Of a DNA stretch of 64,000 nt, positions 39,607 through 50,158 are shown in pieces (the first letter of the stretch is position 1; every line of letters starts with the position of its first letter). A program made the translations under genes and the position numbers. Source of the stretch: Synchiropus splendidus. Taxonomy: Eukaryota; Chordata; Actinopteri; Syngnathiformes; Callionymidae. The notes beneath the pieces were generated by a model, which ran no database searches, was not told where the DNA came from, and worked only from the letters and a program-made list of their open reading frames with translations. Location: positions 3,731,501 through 3,795,500 of the forward strand of contig NC_071345.1 of the NCBI RefSeq assembly GCF_027744825.2. Reading direction: 5' to 3'.

Positions 39607-39920
39607 TTGTTTGATTATTTTTTGCCTTCTAAGTGCATTTAATTCAAATATAAATCAAGAAAAAGCAACAGACAAAACTTGAAACATATGATAAAAAGTC
39701 AAAAATATTCTGTAATGCATTTGGTGACAAAAACTACTCCCAATAAAAAGAAAGAAAATGAAGAGGAGAAAGTAAATCCATCAAACAAAAAAAAACAAAA
39801 AAAAGCTACATTCACTAACTTGACCAGCAAACAGCAATGATTTTGTTATTTTCATGATTCGTTTCAGGGCCCCATGAATATGGTGCAAGGGCCACGTGTG
39901 GCCCCCGGTCTACATTAAAT

Positions 39921-40637
39921 AGTGAGACTTTTGCACTGTTTGGCCAGACTGGGAAATGACTCCCCGCCCTTGATGGGACTGCTACATTGAACCACGATTC
40001 GCTGAAAACGGCGCGAGACAACGTCGTACTTCCTGCAGAGTTGTAGCGCTCCTCAAACACCGCCAGGCCACAATATATTAAAATACACTCCGTCAGCAAA
40101 TTCCAGAAATTATGGGCGAGATTAAACGGCAACTTTGACCCACCTGTCAGAAGATACAAGCTTTTTTTCCGCTGAGAGAGATTAATGCTTTGCTCCAACA
40201 TTTTCTCCTGAACCCCCAGAATGTTAATCAGAGCGCGAGCGGCGCGGCGGGGAGATTGGCCATTAGGTGAGGCTCAACACATTGATTTTTAATTTTGACA
40301 TGCAAATTTGTTTGCCACCCTATTTGTACAGTACGCTGACCTGTTTGCCTTGCTCTCAGCACTTCTCTGCATCAGAGGACACTTTGTTTCAAAGTGAGTG
40401 ATTAGTTTACTTTACTGCTGCAGGAGCTGGTCCAGTGTTTGCTCCTCAGGTTTGATGCCGCGCAGCATTCGCAGCTGTCAGCGGCTTCAAACTCATGGAA
40501 GGTTCACTGAAACACGCCTGAGGAACAATTCAAGACAGAAGTACAGGAAAGATGGGGATATATCAGCGCCTCACCTTGAGAAGGCTCTGGATTTGAGGGT
40601 GAGACTCACAGCAGAAAAACATTTAATCAGTCTAGAA
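39921..40637. other. Gene-free stretch with candidate regulatory block
   Basis: No exon is recognised. The 40170-40325 block is listed as a regulatory candidate; the rest is unique-looking. Confidence 0.45.
40170..40325. promoter_or_regulatory. Candidate conserved non-coding element with POU octamer
   Basis: Contains AGATTAATGC, TTAATCAGAG, GGCCATTAGG, TTTTTAATTTTG and a perfect POU octamer ATGCAAAT (40300-40307) in about 150 bp of non-repetitive DNA. The mix of octamer and TAAT cores resembles vertebrate developmental enhancers. Inference only. Confidence 0.27.
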
Positions 40638-41103
40638 CAGACCTGGGCAAAGTGCGGCCCGGGGGCCAAATGCGGCCCTTTGACTGTATTTATGTGGCCC
40701 TCCTGGAGTCAGAGCAAAACTATAAAACTGACATTGTTGTTGTCTCTGACATTTTGTCTTATGGATTGTTTTTTGTTTATTATGATGTAACTGAAACATA
40801 ACCTTCTTGTTTAATTATTTTTTCTAAATCTTCTCTCGTGGCTATTTTAGGAGCATTTCTTGTCCCTTAAGTAAATTTTGAAATGTATGAGCCACATTGA
40901 CAATCTTTAAATGGAATGTGGTTTAAATTAAATAAAACACAACAAACCAACAGTTTCTATGCATTTTTACAGTGTAGATTCATAATCACACATGATTTTT
41001 ATTTTCAATTTTCTCTTGTCCTCCTCTCTTTGTGTTTGACGGCCCTTCTCAATGGTCACAATATATAACCCGGCCCCTTGGGAAATTTAATTGCCCACCT
41101 CTG
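40638..41103. mobile_element. hAT MITE with perfect 8-bp target-site duplication
   Basis: Left end CAGACCTGGGCAAAGTGCGG and right end (reverse complement CAGAGGTGGGCAATTAAATT) form short imperfect terminal inverted repeats. The element is flanked on both sides by GTCTAGAA (40630-40637 and 41104-41111), an exact 8-bp duplication that is the hallmark of hAT insertion. The interior (466 bp in all) has GCGGCCC-rich ends and no transposase frame, so it depended on a transposase supplied in trans. Confidence 0.92.
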
Positions 41104-41212
41104 GTCTAGAATGACTTTCTTGCATTGATGCCTTTTTTAATAATGTGCCTATATTTTCTCTTTTGTTTCTACTATCTCTACATGATTTTTTTCTCTCCCC
41201 CAAATCCCATCA

Positions 41213-41938
41213 AAGATGCACACGATAAATACATCTTCTTCTTTCTCTTTGGGCTTCTCCCTCCAGGTGTCACCACAGTGGATCATCCTCCTCCATCTCT
41301 GCTTCCTCTTCTCTCAAACCTACAGACCTCATGTCCTCCTTCACCACCTCCATCAATCTCCTCTTTGGCCTTCCTCTCCACCTTCTGCCTGGCAGTTCCA
41401 ACCTCAACATCTTCATCTACCAATGGACTGGCTCTCTCTCTCTCCTCTGTACATGTCCAAACCATCTCCATCTAGCCTCTCTGACTTGGTCAACAAACAC
41501 CTGAGCACATGTGCTGTCCCTCTGATCCTATCATCATCCTGCTCACTCCCAGAGAGAAGCTCAGCATCTTCATCTCTGCTACCTCCAGCTCTGCCTCCTG
41601 TCTTTTCCTCAGTGCCACTGTTTCCAAACCATACAACATTGCTGGCCTCACCACCCTTTTGGACACTTTCCCTTTCATCCTTGCCGACACCCTTTTGTCA
41701 CACATCACACCTGACACTTCTCCAATGATTCCATCCTGCACTCGCTTCTTCACCTCTTTCTCACACTCTCCATGGCCCTGGACAGTTGAGCCTCAGTACT
41801 TCAAACCCCCCACCTTCTTCATCTCTGCATCCTGTAAACTTCCTAAGCCAAACCTCCACCTCTGTAGCTTATCTTCCACTTGCTCCCTGCTCTAACCACA
41901 GATCACAATGTCATCTGCAAACATCATCGTCCAAGGGG
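41213..41938 (-). pseudogene. Non-LTR retrotransposon (LINE), 3' part of ORF and 3' end
   Basis: Read on the minus strand, 41753-41490 encodes the region just after the reverse-transcriptase catalytic core, with RVVRPAMLYGLETVALRKRQ and EAELEVAEMKMLSFSLGVSR motifs shared with the 49.5-50.2 kb copy. Upstream, 41938-41830 keeps DNA matching the FADD region of that copy, but about 85 bp between them is deleted. Downstream the frame shifts. A GGATGATCCACTGTGGTGAC segment and GAAGAAGATG tail near 41215-41300 form the 3' end. The 5' part is absent, as is usual for LINE copies. Clade assignment (RTE-like) is tentative. It is not functional. Confidence 0.85.
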
Positions 41939-44900
41939 CTGCATAGTGCTATTAATTTGAAGAATAAATATGTCTTCACGAACGCACCGCTGCTGATACA
42001 GAGTAATTCAGGGCAACAAATACTTCAATTTAAAATACTGAATTGACGGAAAAAAATACATTATTATTCATATTGTTATGAATAGTGATTATTAGCCTTT
42101 TTTTCCCTGAATATTTGCTTGCATATATATATATTTTTTATTCGTTTTTTTGCTCCAATGAAGCTCCTTCAGCCTAAAATGTATCAACAATGGAGTTGCC
42201 CACTATACTTCTCCCTGCCCTTCTGGACCGCGCTTGGACGCTTCACCCGCTCTGTAGTTTTTTTTTCTTTTTTTATTTACTGCACTTTCTTTGTACTGAT
42301 ATACCGCCAGTCTGAAGTGAATAAGCTGCATGTGTAACAACAAAAATGAGCTACTCTCCATTTTAAGAAGCTGGTTGTGTGAGTTGAGAAACAAATTAAA
42401 GACATATACATTCAAGCAAATTGTGTGTGCACATTGTGCCCTTTCATGATGTATATATTGATTTAAAAAAATCATTTTAAATCTAAAACAGCACTGTCGT
42501 ACAAATGTGCTACTTCAAGGCCGAACATTGTCATTTCTTTTCTATGATTTAAAATCAATTATCATAGCAGTACATACATATCAGTGCATTGATAATGGTA
42601 TATCACAAAACAAAGGTGGTAAATATTTGCAAAAAAAAAAAAATCTGTCCAGAGATTCAGTCAGTCCCTTTTTAACCTTCTACCTGACAAAGGTCATTTC
42701 CTGCCTTGGAGGCTTCCTGGAACATGCGGTCTGTGATCGATGCAAGCTGCAGAGTGGGCCGTGTTTCTGACCTCCACTCCAGACCTTCTTACCTGGACAG
42801 AGAGAGCAGGCAGAGATCAGGCCCCTGAGGAGACCCGGGCCAGTGAGAGGAATAAACAAGAGTGTTATGGAGAGAAAACACACTCACACGCACGAGGCTT
42901 GAGCCTGCTGGACTGTGATGTTACATGGATGAGAGTGAGTTATACCTGAGGCTTAGCTCCCATTGATCCGCTCACCTTGGCTCTGCAGCTCTGGCTCAGA
43001 AGCACCTGTGAACACGGGGTGAGTAATCTGAGGGAAATTTCAAGGCCTGGTGTTTGCCAGCACACGCCCTGATCCACGGCTCACAGTACATATTTCTAGG
43101 CCTTTGCCAAAGTCGCTCGCACACAATATATCTCCTTTATGCTCCAGAAGACTCGCGTGTCTGTGTGATGAATTTATGGACGTATTTTATGCTTTCATTA
43201 AGAGTGGAGACATTTATTTATTTTTTTAAAAATGAGTTTTTAAAGGCGATTATTGGAAGGCACCAGCCTGATCTCTGCTACGATGATTATTTGAGGCTGC
43301 TGCAACCCAGACATTGATGTTACTTTGAAAGTCACGGGGTGGACCTTTGACTTCATTCCAAAAATCCAGAAGAGAGAAGCTAAATTTAGAGTTGAAACCA
43401 GTTATGGGCGGAAGGTTTTGTAAGATTTTTTTTTCATTTGAGTCAGTAGAGTCACATGGATACTGTGGAGTACCTGGAGATGTGAACACAAGTGGAAATA
43501 AATAAGGAAATACACGTTTAAATCAAAGTCAAAATATACTCCAGAAATAAATATGCAGGAGAAAATGAAATAAATGTGTTTCATGGAAATCACAAAAGCC
43601 ACTTCTATCACAATATCCCATGTACCTGTAAGTATTGCATTGAAGGGGAGCCAAACTCAGGACATACAAACTTTGTATACATCTTTGAATAATGTGAGGT
43701 GCAGCCTTTCCCCCCTGAAATGCATGCTGGGAAGCCTCAACACTTGAAGGTCCAACTTCCTGGCTTCATGAGTTCACATTTGTGGGGTTTGACCTTTTAT
43801 CATGCAACACCAAGTGTGTGCATTAGTGTATGTGGTGGTGTAGTACTGCAGTGACGTGCCAGAATTTGCATTGGTACTTCAGTTTTTTCATTGCAGTAAG
43901 GTGTCAACAACCTTTTTTTCCAGTGTTAATATTATAATTCCATTAGTCTTCACTAGTCACATGACTTAAATCAGATGTGCTCATAAATAATACAAAACAA
44001 TGATCTCAAAAGGTTCTGTGTGTAAATGTCCAACAATGCAGAGTGAAATAACATAACATCAACAAACAAATATATATGTATGTGATGTCTCTGTAGCAGT
44101 GAGGAACAATTCAGGGGATTTTTTGACTGTTATTTGTGGAGTTTAAAAAATCAATAATAGATCATTAAAATGGAATATTTGTTGCATAAGATGTGGGTAA
44201 ATCATTAAAATGCCTCATCGTCCTCAAATTTGGCTTTTTATTTTTGCATATTTTTATTTTTGCTCTTCGCTGTTTCTTTTCGTTTTATTCACAGAAAGCA
44301 CCATCAAATGCCTTTAACCTCCTCAGCAGCCTGTGTTCACTTGAAACTACTTGAAAGCTGATACATTTAGGAAGCGAATAACTCACAGAACCTGCACTCT
44401 GTCAAGGCGTGTCTCACCGTTTTAGCGGGGCTCACAAGAGCGAGCGCCCGTGGCACTGTCAGGCGGCATTAGAAAAAAATGAAGACATCCATCCTCCAGA
44501 CATCCAGCGGAAGGGAAGAGACACAGACAGGCTTCAGCAGATTGACACATTTGCCACATATTCATTTCAACATGTTCATGGGAGCGCAAGCAGTGTCTGT
44601 GACAGCACTTCCTCACCTCAAGTGACAGAGGAGGCGACGCTGTGATCAGCGCAGTGGAAGGCGCGGCAAAGCGCCGTTGGATTAGCTATGATAATATGAT
44701 GACAGTAATTGAGCTTGTCATAATTGCTCAATCACGGAGCCTTTCCCTGGGGCCTCGCAGGCAACTGTTCACGCTGTACATGCCTTCATTACAGGGGTGT
44801 GAGATCATGATAATTCACTTACAATAGCATGACGGGCCCTGATAGTGCGGCATATGGGACTCTGTTGAGCCACCGGAGAGTCGCTTTGTGCCGCTGGAAT

Positions 44901-45432
44901 AGGCTCAACATGCTTCCCGACATCCTTATAGGTTGTCTTTTTTGGATGAATTATTGAAGCAAATAAATAAAATGGTCAAACATTTTTGAAGCGCCATCAC
45001 AGCGACTCAAATGTCATTTTTTGTAGCTCAAGATATATATTTTTGTCACTCACAATATTTAACTAGAGTTTTGGATCGCAGGATGCAAGGGAGTAGGCGG
45101 GTAACCCCGCCACAAAATGGCCATCCATTGACCATAAATCGAGTCAGTCTGAGTCACAGATTGCAACAGCTTCACCACACATTTTAACATGGTTCATCAG
45201 GATGTGCTACATGACTGGCTCATTTCACTGAACTTTATATGTCCCCAGTGTCTTCTGGGTATCAAGGGCCTAGTCATATGCCCCGCCCCTCCTTGGGTCT
45301 GGCCCCTCCCCCCGAGCCTTATAGCCTTAGAACCTTATAGAATTTGTGAACAGTGTTGGGGTACGATTGGGTGCACGTTTTGGCAAGTTTTTTGTTTGTC
45401 CAACTATGTGAGTGTGCTACCTACAAAAGAGT
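41939..45432. other. Gene-free stretch
   Basis: No exon is recognised. Short AT-rich and poly-A/T runs occur (42122-42137, 42631-42643). The 44640-44835 block is listed as a regulatory candidate. Other open frames lack motifs. Confidence 0.5.
44640..44835. promoter_or_regulatory. Candidate conserved non-coding element
   Basis: A non-repetitive block with dense ATTA/TAAT-like cores: GATTAGCTATGATAAT, GTAATTGAGC, CATAATTGCTCAAT, CTTCATTACAG and GATAATTCAC. TTGAGC(N)TGTCATAATTGCTCAA also forms a partial dyad (about 44709-44731). It has no reading frame and no repeat partner in the window. Enhancer function is inferred from texture alone. Confidence 0.3.
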
Positions 45433-45892
45433 GAATTAAGGCTGTGTCCCAACACTGGGTTTTGCGTGTTCACATGTAAGTGTAGTGTGTCCCAATCCTC
45501 CTCAGACCGATCTTGACCCGTAGAACATCAGTGAATGTCCTACTCTACTTAACTGAAAAGTGTATTGAACTGACCGTTGACAACAACCTAGCATGCGCTG
45601 AAATCCTTTGATCTTCAAACAGCTGTTTACTTACCCGCCTCTACTTTATAACTGGAAATCTGAGCCACTTCCGATGCCAAGATATTCATTTTTTATGACT
45701 GTAAATGCGTGTCAATGTGGCTGGAAGAGCTCAACATTTTTGTGATTTACAAGATTAACATACTGGGGCGACTGCTAACGTACTTTGAAGGAAAGCTTGT
45801 GTGTTAGCTATAGTGCAAGAGAATTGAATTTGACAGAGGAAATTAAAAGTTTTCTTAATCTCACAGCTAAGAAATTAAATAATAACATGGAA
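45433..45892. repeat. Possible DNA-transposon remnant
   Basis: Begins with AAGGCTGTGTCCCAACACTG and has a second TGTGTCCCAATCC nearby. The GG-TGTGTCCCAA form resembles ends of some fish DNA transposons, from memory of the motif. There is no inverted partner and no second copy here. Weak call. Confidence 0.22.
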
Positions 45893-46336
45893 GTGTCCAG
45901 CTCTGAATGTGCGCTTCTGTGCAGTTTGGCTGTGACAAAGTCATAAACCAAGTCACGCTCTGTCCCAGACTCGCCTCATCCCTGTCCCAGCTCGAACCCT
46001 GGAGTGGAGGTGTGGAGAGCGAGCACCTCCCCTGTGACACTCTATCACGGTCCAGTGCAGAGACAGGAAAGGTTTTACACCTCAATTTGAAGAAAAAACA
46101 GTCAGTAAAGCTGTGTGTAGCTACCGGGACACGTCTGCATACAGAGGCTGCGTTATACACAATAACAAAGTGTGTCGTGGGTCAGTCGGTCGATCCGCGC
46201 ACGTTTTTTCTGGCTTTTTCCGGGGGTGTTCGAGTTCTGGATTTTCGTTGAAATACGAAGCAAAAAAATCTATAATTTTTTGTTCGATCTCCGATTTGTT
46301 CGAAGTCCAGGACGTTCGAAAACCAAGGTACCACTG
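45893..46336. mobile_element. Pogo/Tigger-like element, copy 2, one end missing
   Basis: The right boundary is an intact terminus (reverse complement CAGTGGTACCTTGGTTTTCG) followed by TA (46337-46338). Reading leftwards it matches the left two-thirds of the 33784-34453 element through the GAGCTGGAC segment, then homology stops at about 45893. The opposite terminus is therefore lost. It keeps about 50 bp (GCAGCCTCTGTATGCAGACG region) that the other copy lacks. No transposase motif. Confidence 0.85.
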
Positions 46337-46338
46337 TA

Positions 46339-47393
46339 CTTGTACATCAGGTAGCATCATCAGCCCCGTGACTGTCAAAGTTGTTAATGGTTGCCGTTGG
46401 AGATACTTAGAAGTGGGCAGCTTTGAAGGATTTCCAGTGTGGCGACTCTATAAAACCCAGAGGGCCATAAACAAGCACGTCTTACTGCCCGGAGCTCCCT
46501 CTGTCCCACATAGACAAAGGCGGAAGAGAAGGATGTAGGGAGAGGAATATGAAGAGAGAGGTGGAAATGACAGGACCAGCTCGCAACGCAGTCTCTCCTC
46601 TTGAATCTGGACCCCCCAAAAAAACCCTTCGCCACAATAGAGAGAAGAAAAAAAAAAGCTCTAAAAAAAAGCTGAGGGTGTAAATAATTCATGCAGACAA
46701 TATGACTTTTTTATGTAAATTCGGTGCATTAACCCTCTATTATAATGATGGACGACAGATACGGGTGATGTTTCCTTGGTAAGAGCTAATGGATGACCAT
46801 CATAAATTCACTGCACATTTTATTGTGTTGCTGGGAAAATTGTGCCTGCAGGCAACGTTGTTTACTTTTATGTCAGGGAGGAGGAGAAAATCCCGCCGTC
46901 TTCAGAAAAGAGGAGAAAGCGGAAAAGAGAATGGGGAGTAAAAATAATGGGGCCCACACAGAGCGCCTTGTTCTCTACCTTCTGCGTTGTTTGTAGCCAG
47001 CAATCCCCCGACTGCCTTGGTGTGTGTTCTTCCTCCTGATCCATCCTCTTACTTTTCCTTCTCCTCCTTCTCTTCCTCCCCTCCAGCGCTGTCTTCCTCA
47101 GAGAACAGCGGGGTCTTGTTGCATTAGCCGCACCGCACTCCACCGCAGATTACAGATTACTCACTTTTCGCCACTGCTGCTTCACTTTAAATTTTGGGCA
47201 GCTGTAAGAGACTGTCATTTTTCATGACCGTCTGTTCCGTGAGCCGGCTGCCGCTGCTCTGACAGGAGTTGCCGTGCCACTCTTCAACAAAGGAAAAGAT
47301 CATCGCTGGTTTGCACTTCTGAGACCACATCCAGAAAAAGCTGGAAAAAGTCACTATTGCTTGACCTCAACAGAGTACTTTAACTGCATATCA
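46339..47393. other. Gene-free stretch
   Basis: Purine-rich (46860-46950) and pyrimidine-rich (47033-47092) patches only. No exon or RNA gene is recognised. Confidence 0.5.
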
Positions 47394-47757
47394 CTGTAGT
47401 GTTGTAGTCGAGACCACTTAACCCAACACCAAGCTGAGACCAAGAGGTTCAGGGCCCCAAAACTGTGTCAAGACCAAGACTTCTTAGGGGCGAGACCAAG
47501 ACCAAATTGAATTCAGAATTAACCAATACAAACAAACGTTTTATTAGTTGAATTATTACTTTGTTTGTGAATTATTACCGTGAAAAAAAACAAAATGTCT
47601 ATCGAACGAATATACTTTACGCTTCCGTATTCTGTACTCACTTTGCTCTCTGTCTTGCTCTCGCTGCTGCTACATCGATCTTGGGTTATACTTGGTCTCA
47701 CGCCCCCAAAGTCTTGGACTTGACTCTCGTCTTAGGTGGGCTGGACTACACTACTTC
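47394..47757. mobile_element. GAGACCAAG-rich TIR element, copy 1
   Basis: The left end GTAGTGTTGTAGTCGAGACC and the right end (reverse complement GTAGTGTAGTCCAGCCCACC) are imperfect inverted repeats. Subterminal GAGACCAAGAC words on the left mirror GTCTTGGACTTGACTCTCG on the right. The interior GCGAGACCAAGACCAAATTG is repeated with few changes at about 59310. It is non-coding and looks like a MITE of unassigned superfamily. Confidence 0.7.
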
Positions 47758-49504
47758 AGGGTCACTACCTGCTACTTGAGGTTAGGGGTTTGCAACTGAT
47801 CCTCACAACTGTAACCATGAATGCTGGCCTCTGTAGTTGAATTCCCTCCACCGACTGTTCCCTACCAGACGTAGACGCTACCTTTTCTGATTTTTTGTCC
47901 AACTGAGGGCGTGGGTGGTCATTATTTAGGTTTCGGGTTCTCATCACAGTGATGCTACTTCTTGTCTTCTGAAATGCGTTGACTGGTCACCCACTGCTCT
48001 TAAGTTGTCTCTTACTCTCACTGAATCCTTTCAACTCTCAAAAACAGGTACATGCAACCTGACTCTCTGATAAAGCTCAAGTGTACGACTCTTTATTGCG
48101 AGTCCGATGCCGAAGCAGCAAAGCCGACTGGATTGTTCTGAACAGAGATGATGTGACACTACTTTGGCACGGGAACGAGAGCAGTCCGAATACTTTCTCT
48201 TTTACCTTTAATTGTTGATAAAAGCAGCAGATCTGCACCGGTCAGATCGGCGGCTGCTTCGTCTATCATTCCCCATTCTGCCCTGTAGGCTGCCCGCGGG
48301 CCCTGCTCAGATCAACACCCCGCGCTCCATCCCTTTCTTTATCACTCCCCCTCCTGCTCCACGCCACGCTCCCTGGCCTACCTCCTCAGACCTTCCCTTC
48401 ACTTCTGATTTATCTTGTAATATCGGCCCTCTAATTAACATTCGAACTGTAAGTCTCGTGTGCCTTGTTTTGGATGGATTTTAGCATACGAACCTGGCAA
48501 CCTCCTCAGGTGGATGGAGCGAGCTTGCTCGCAGCGATCGGTGAACTGAACTGAAGTCTTTGCTGCATCACTTGAAGTATGTATAAAGGGCCAATATAAA
48601 GGCTGAACCTCTGTGCAGTTAGTCATATTTTCAAAACTATCAACAAACACTGAAGAATGAATGGGGAAACATCTTTGTCTCTGTGACTGAGGGAAGCTCA
48701 GAACATTCCCCGGATGCTGCTTTTGTGTTCAACATGTAGCGTCATGGCTGCCACAGAACAGATAGATAGAAGAGCAACACGTGGAAGATGCATTTCTGCT
48801 GAGGCAGAGGAGGAGCAGATGGTCGTAGCCAGCTGTTTGGTACTGGCACACATGGAGACGCTAAAGACTGGCGCACACATCTGGGCCTGCGATTCTCCAG
48901 GCTCCCAGCTGTATCCAGATCAGGGTTTACTCACCTTCCCCAAGGACGGCAGGTTACACGCAGGCAGAGTTAAGTAGCTTTAGCCACCCGACAGTAATTT
49001 GAGTTGACTCACTCATTTAGTGCTGAAGACGGTTTTAGTCACTGCTTAAGGATTATATTCCCAGACACGAGGATGGAGGGACGTATCAGTGCCTGAGCTA
49101 CATTGTTGTTGTGATTATGCTGCTGTGATCCTTTCTGTCAAAGTGATTTAAAGACGTGGTGATGTCCTAATCTGTGACCTCCTTGATCTTGACTTGGTTG
49201 CCGCAGTTAAACTCAAAACATCAGAGATTAAACAAGTGGTCATCTGCAAACCAAAAGTGTCTTTACTCCCAAGTTATTCCAGTTTTTGCCTCGATGTGAA
49301 ACCATCGAGGCAACTTGAAGAGAAATCTTGAGAAAATCCCGTGACATGATGCTGCAGTTCGATTTAAGAAACTTTGGTCAAACTAAGAAAGTAGAAAAGT
49401 GTGCAGGGAGTGCAGCCCTCCACCAAGCAGCTCATTTATTGAGTTCCATCCAAGGTTATTGCCCTACTTTTATTTTTGCCCAATATTTTGATTTTTTCAA
49501 TGTA
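47758..49504. other. Gene-free stretch
   Basis: No exon, element end or microsatellite is recognised. An 87-codon frame (48714-48977) shows no known domain. Confidence 0.5.
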
Positions 49505-50158
49505 CTGTCTCTCTCTCTCCTCTGTACATGTCCAAACCATCTCCATCTAGCCTCTCTGACTTGGTCTCCTAAACACCTGAGCACATGTGCTGTCCCTCTG
49601 ATCCTATCATCATCCTGCTCACTCCCAGAGAGAAGCTCAGCATCTTCAGCTCTGCTACCTCCAGCTCTGCCTCCTGCCTTTTCCTCAGTGCCACTGTTTC
49701 CAAACCATCCAACATTGCTGACCTCACCACCCTTTTGGACACTTTCCCTTTCATCCTTGCCGACACCCTTTTGTCACACATCACACCTGACACTTTTCTC
49801 CAATGATTCCATCCTGCCTGCACTCGCTTCTTCACCTCTTTCTCACACTTTCCATCACCCTGGACAGGTGAGCCTCCACCTTTTTTATCTCTGCATCCTG
49901 TAACTTCACCTGTCCACTTGGCTCCCTCTCATTCACACACATGTACTCCGTCTTACTGCGGCTAAGCTTCACTCCTCTCCTTTCTAAGACAAACCTCCAC
50001 CTCTGTAGCTGATCTTCCACTTGCTCCCCGCTCTCACCACAGATCACAATGTCATCTGCAAACATCATCGTCCAAGGGGCTTCTTGTCTAACCTCATCTG
50101 TCGACCTGTGGCAGACAAGAAGGGGCTCAGAGCTGAGCCTTGGTGCAGGAAGTTTCAT
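49505..50158 (-). pseudogene. Non-LTR retrotransposon (LINE) reverse-transcriptase fragment, 3' end missing
   Basis: On the minus strand, 50158-49832 encodes part of the reverse-transcriptase palm with the catalytic FADD in WTMMFADDIVICGESGEQVE, then KLSRSKTEYMCVNE. After a frame change and an apparent internal loss, 49835-49569 continues with RVSARMKGKVSKRVV and YGLETVALRKRQEAELEV-type motifs shared with the 41.2-41.9 kb copy. Homology stops abruptly inside a CTCTCTCTCT run at about 49505. Unlike typical 5'-truncated LINEs, this copy therefore lacks its 3' end. It is not functional. Confidence 0.85.

Larger units (their letters stand above)
39250..39920. mobile_element. Possible hAT-type remnant with internal duplication and TA repeat
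   Basis: GGGGCCACATGATG near the left and GGGCCACGTGTGGCCCCCGG near 39888-39907 resemble the GGCC-rich subterminal bases of fish hAT MITEs. True ends and target duplication are not visible. It encloses an AT-rich interior with a (TA)n run and a 212-bp direct duplication. Assignment is tentative. Confidence 0.35.

Noticed and set aside
45907..46538. Overlapping 114- and 141-codon frames as genes
   Set aside because: They translate the second pogo-like copy and its flank in different phases.
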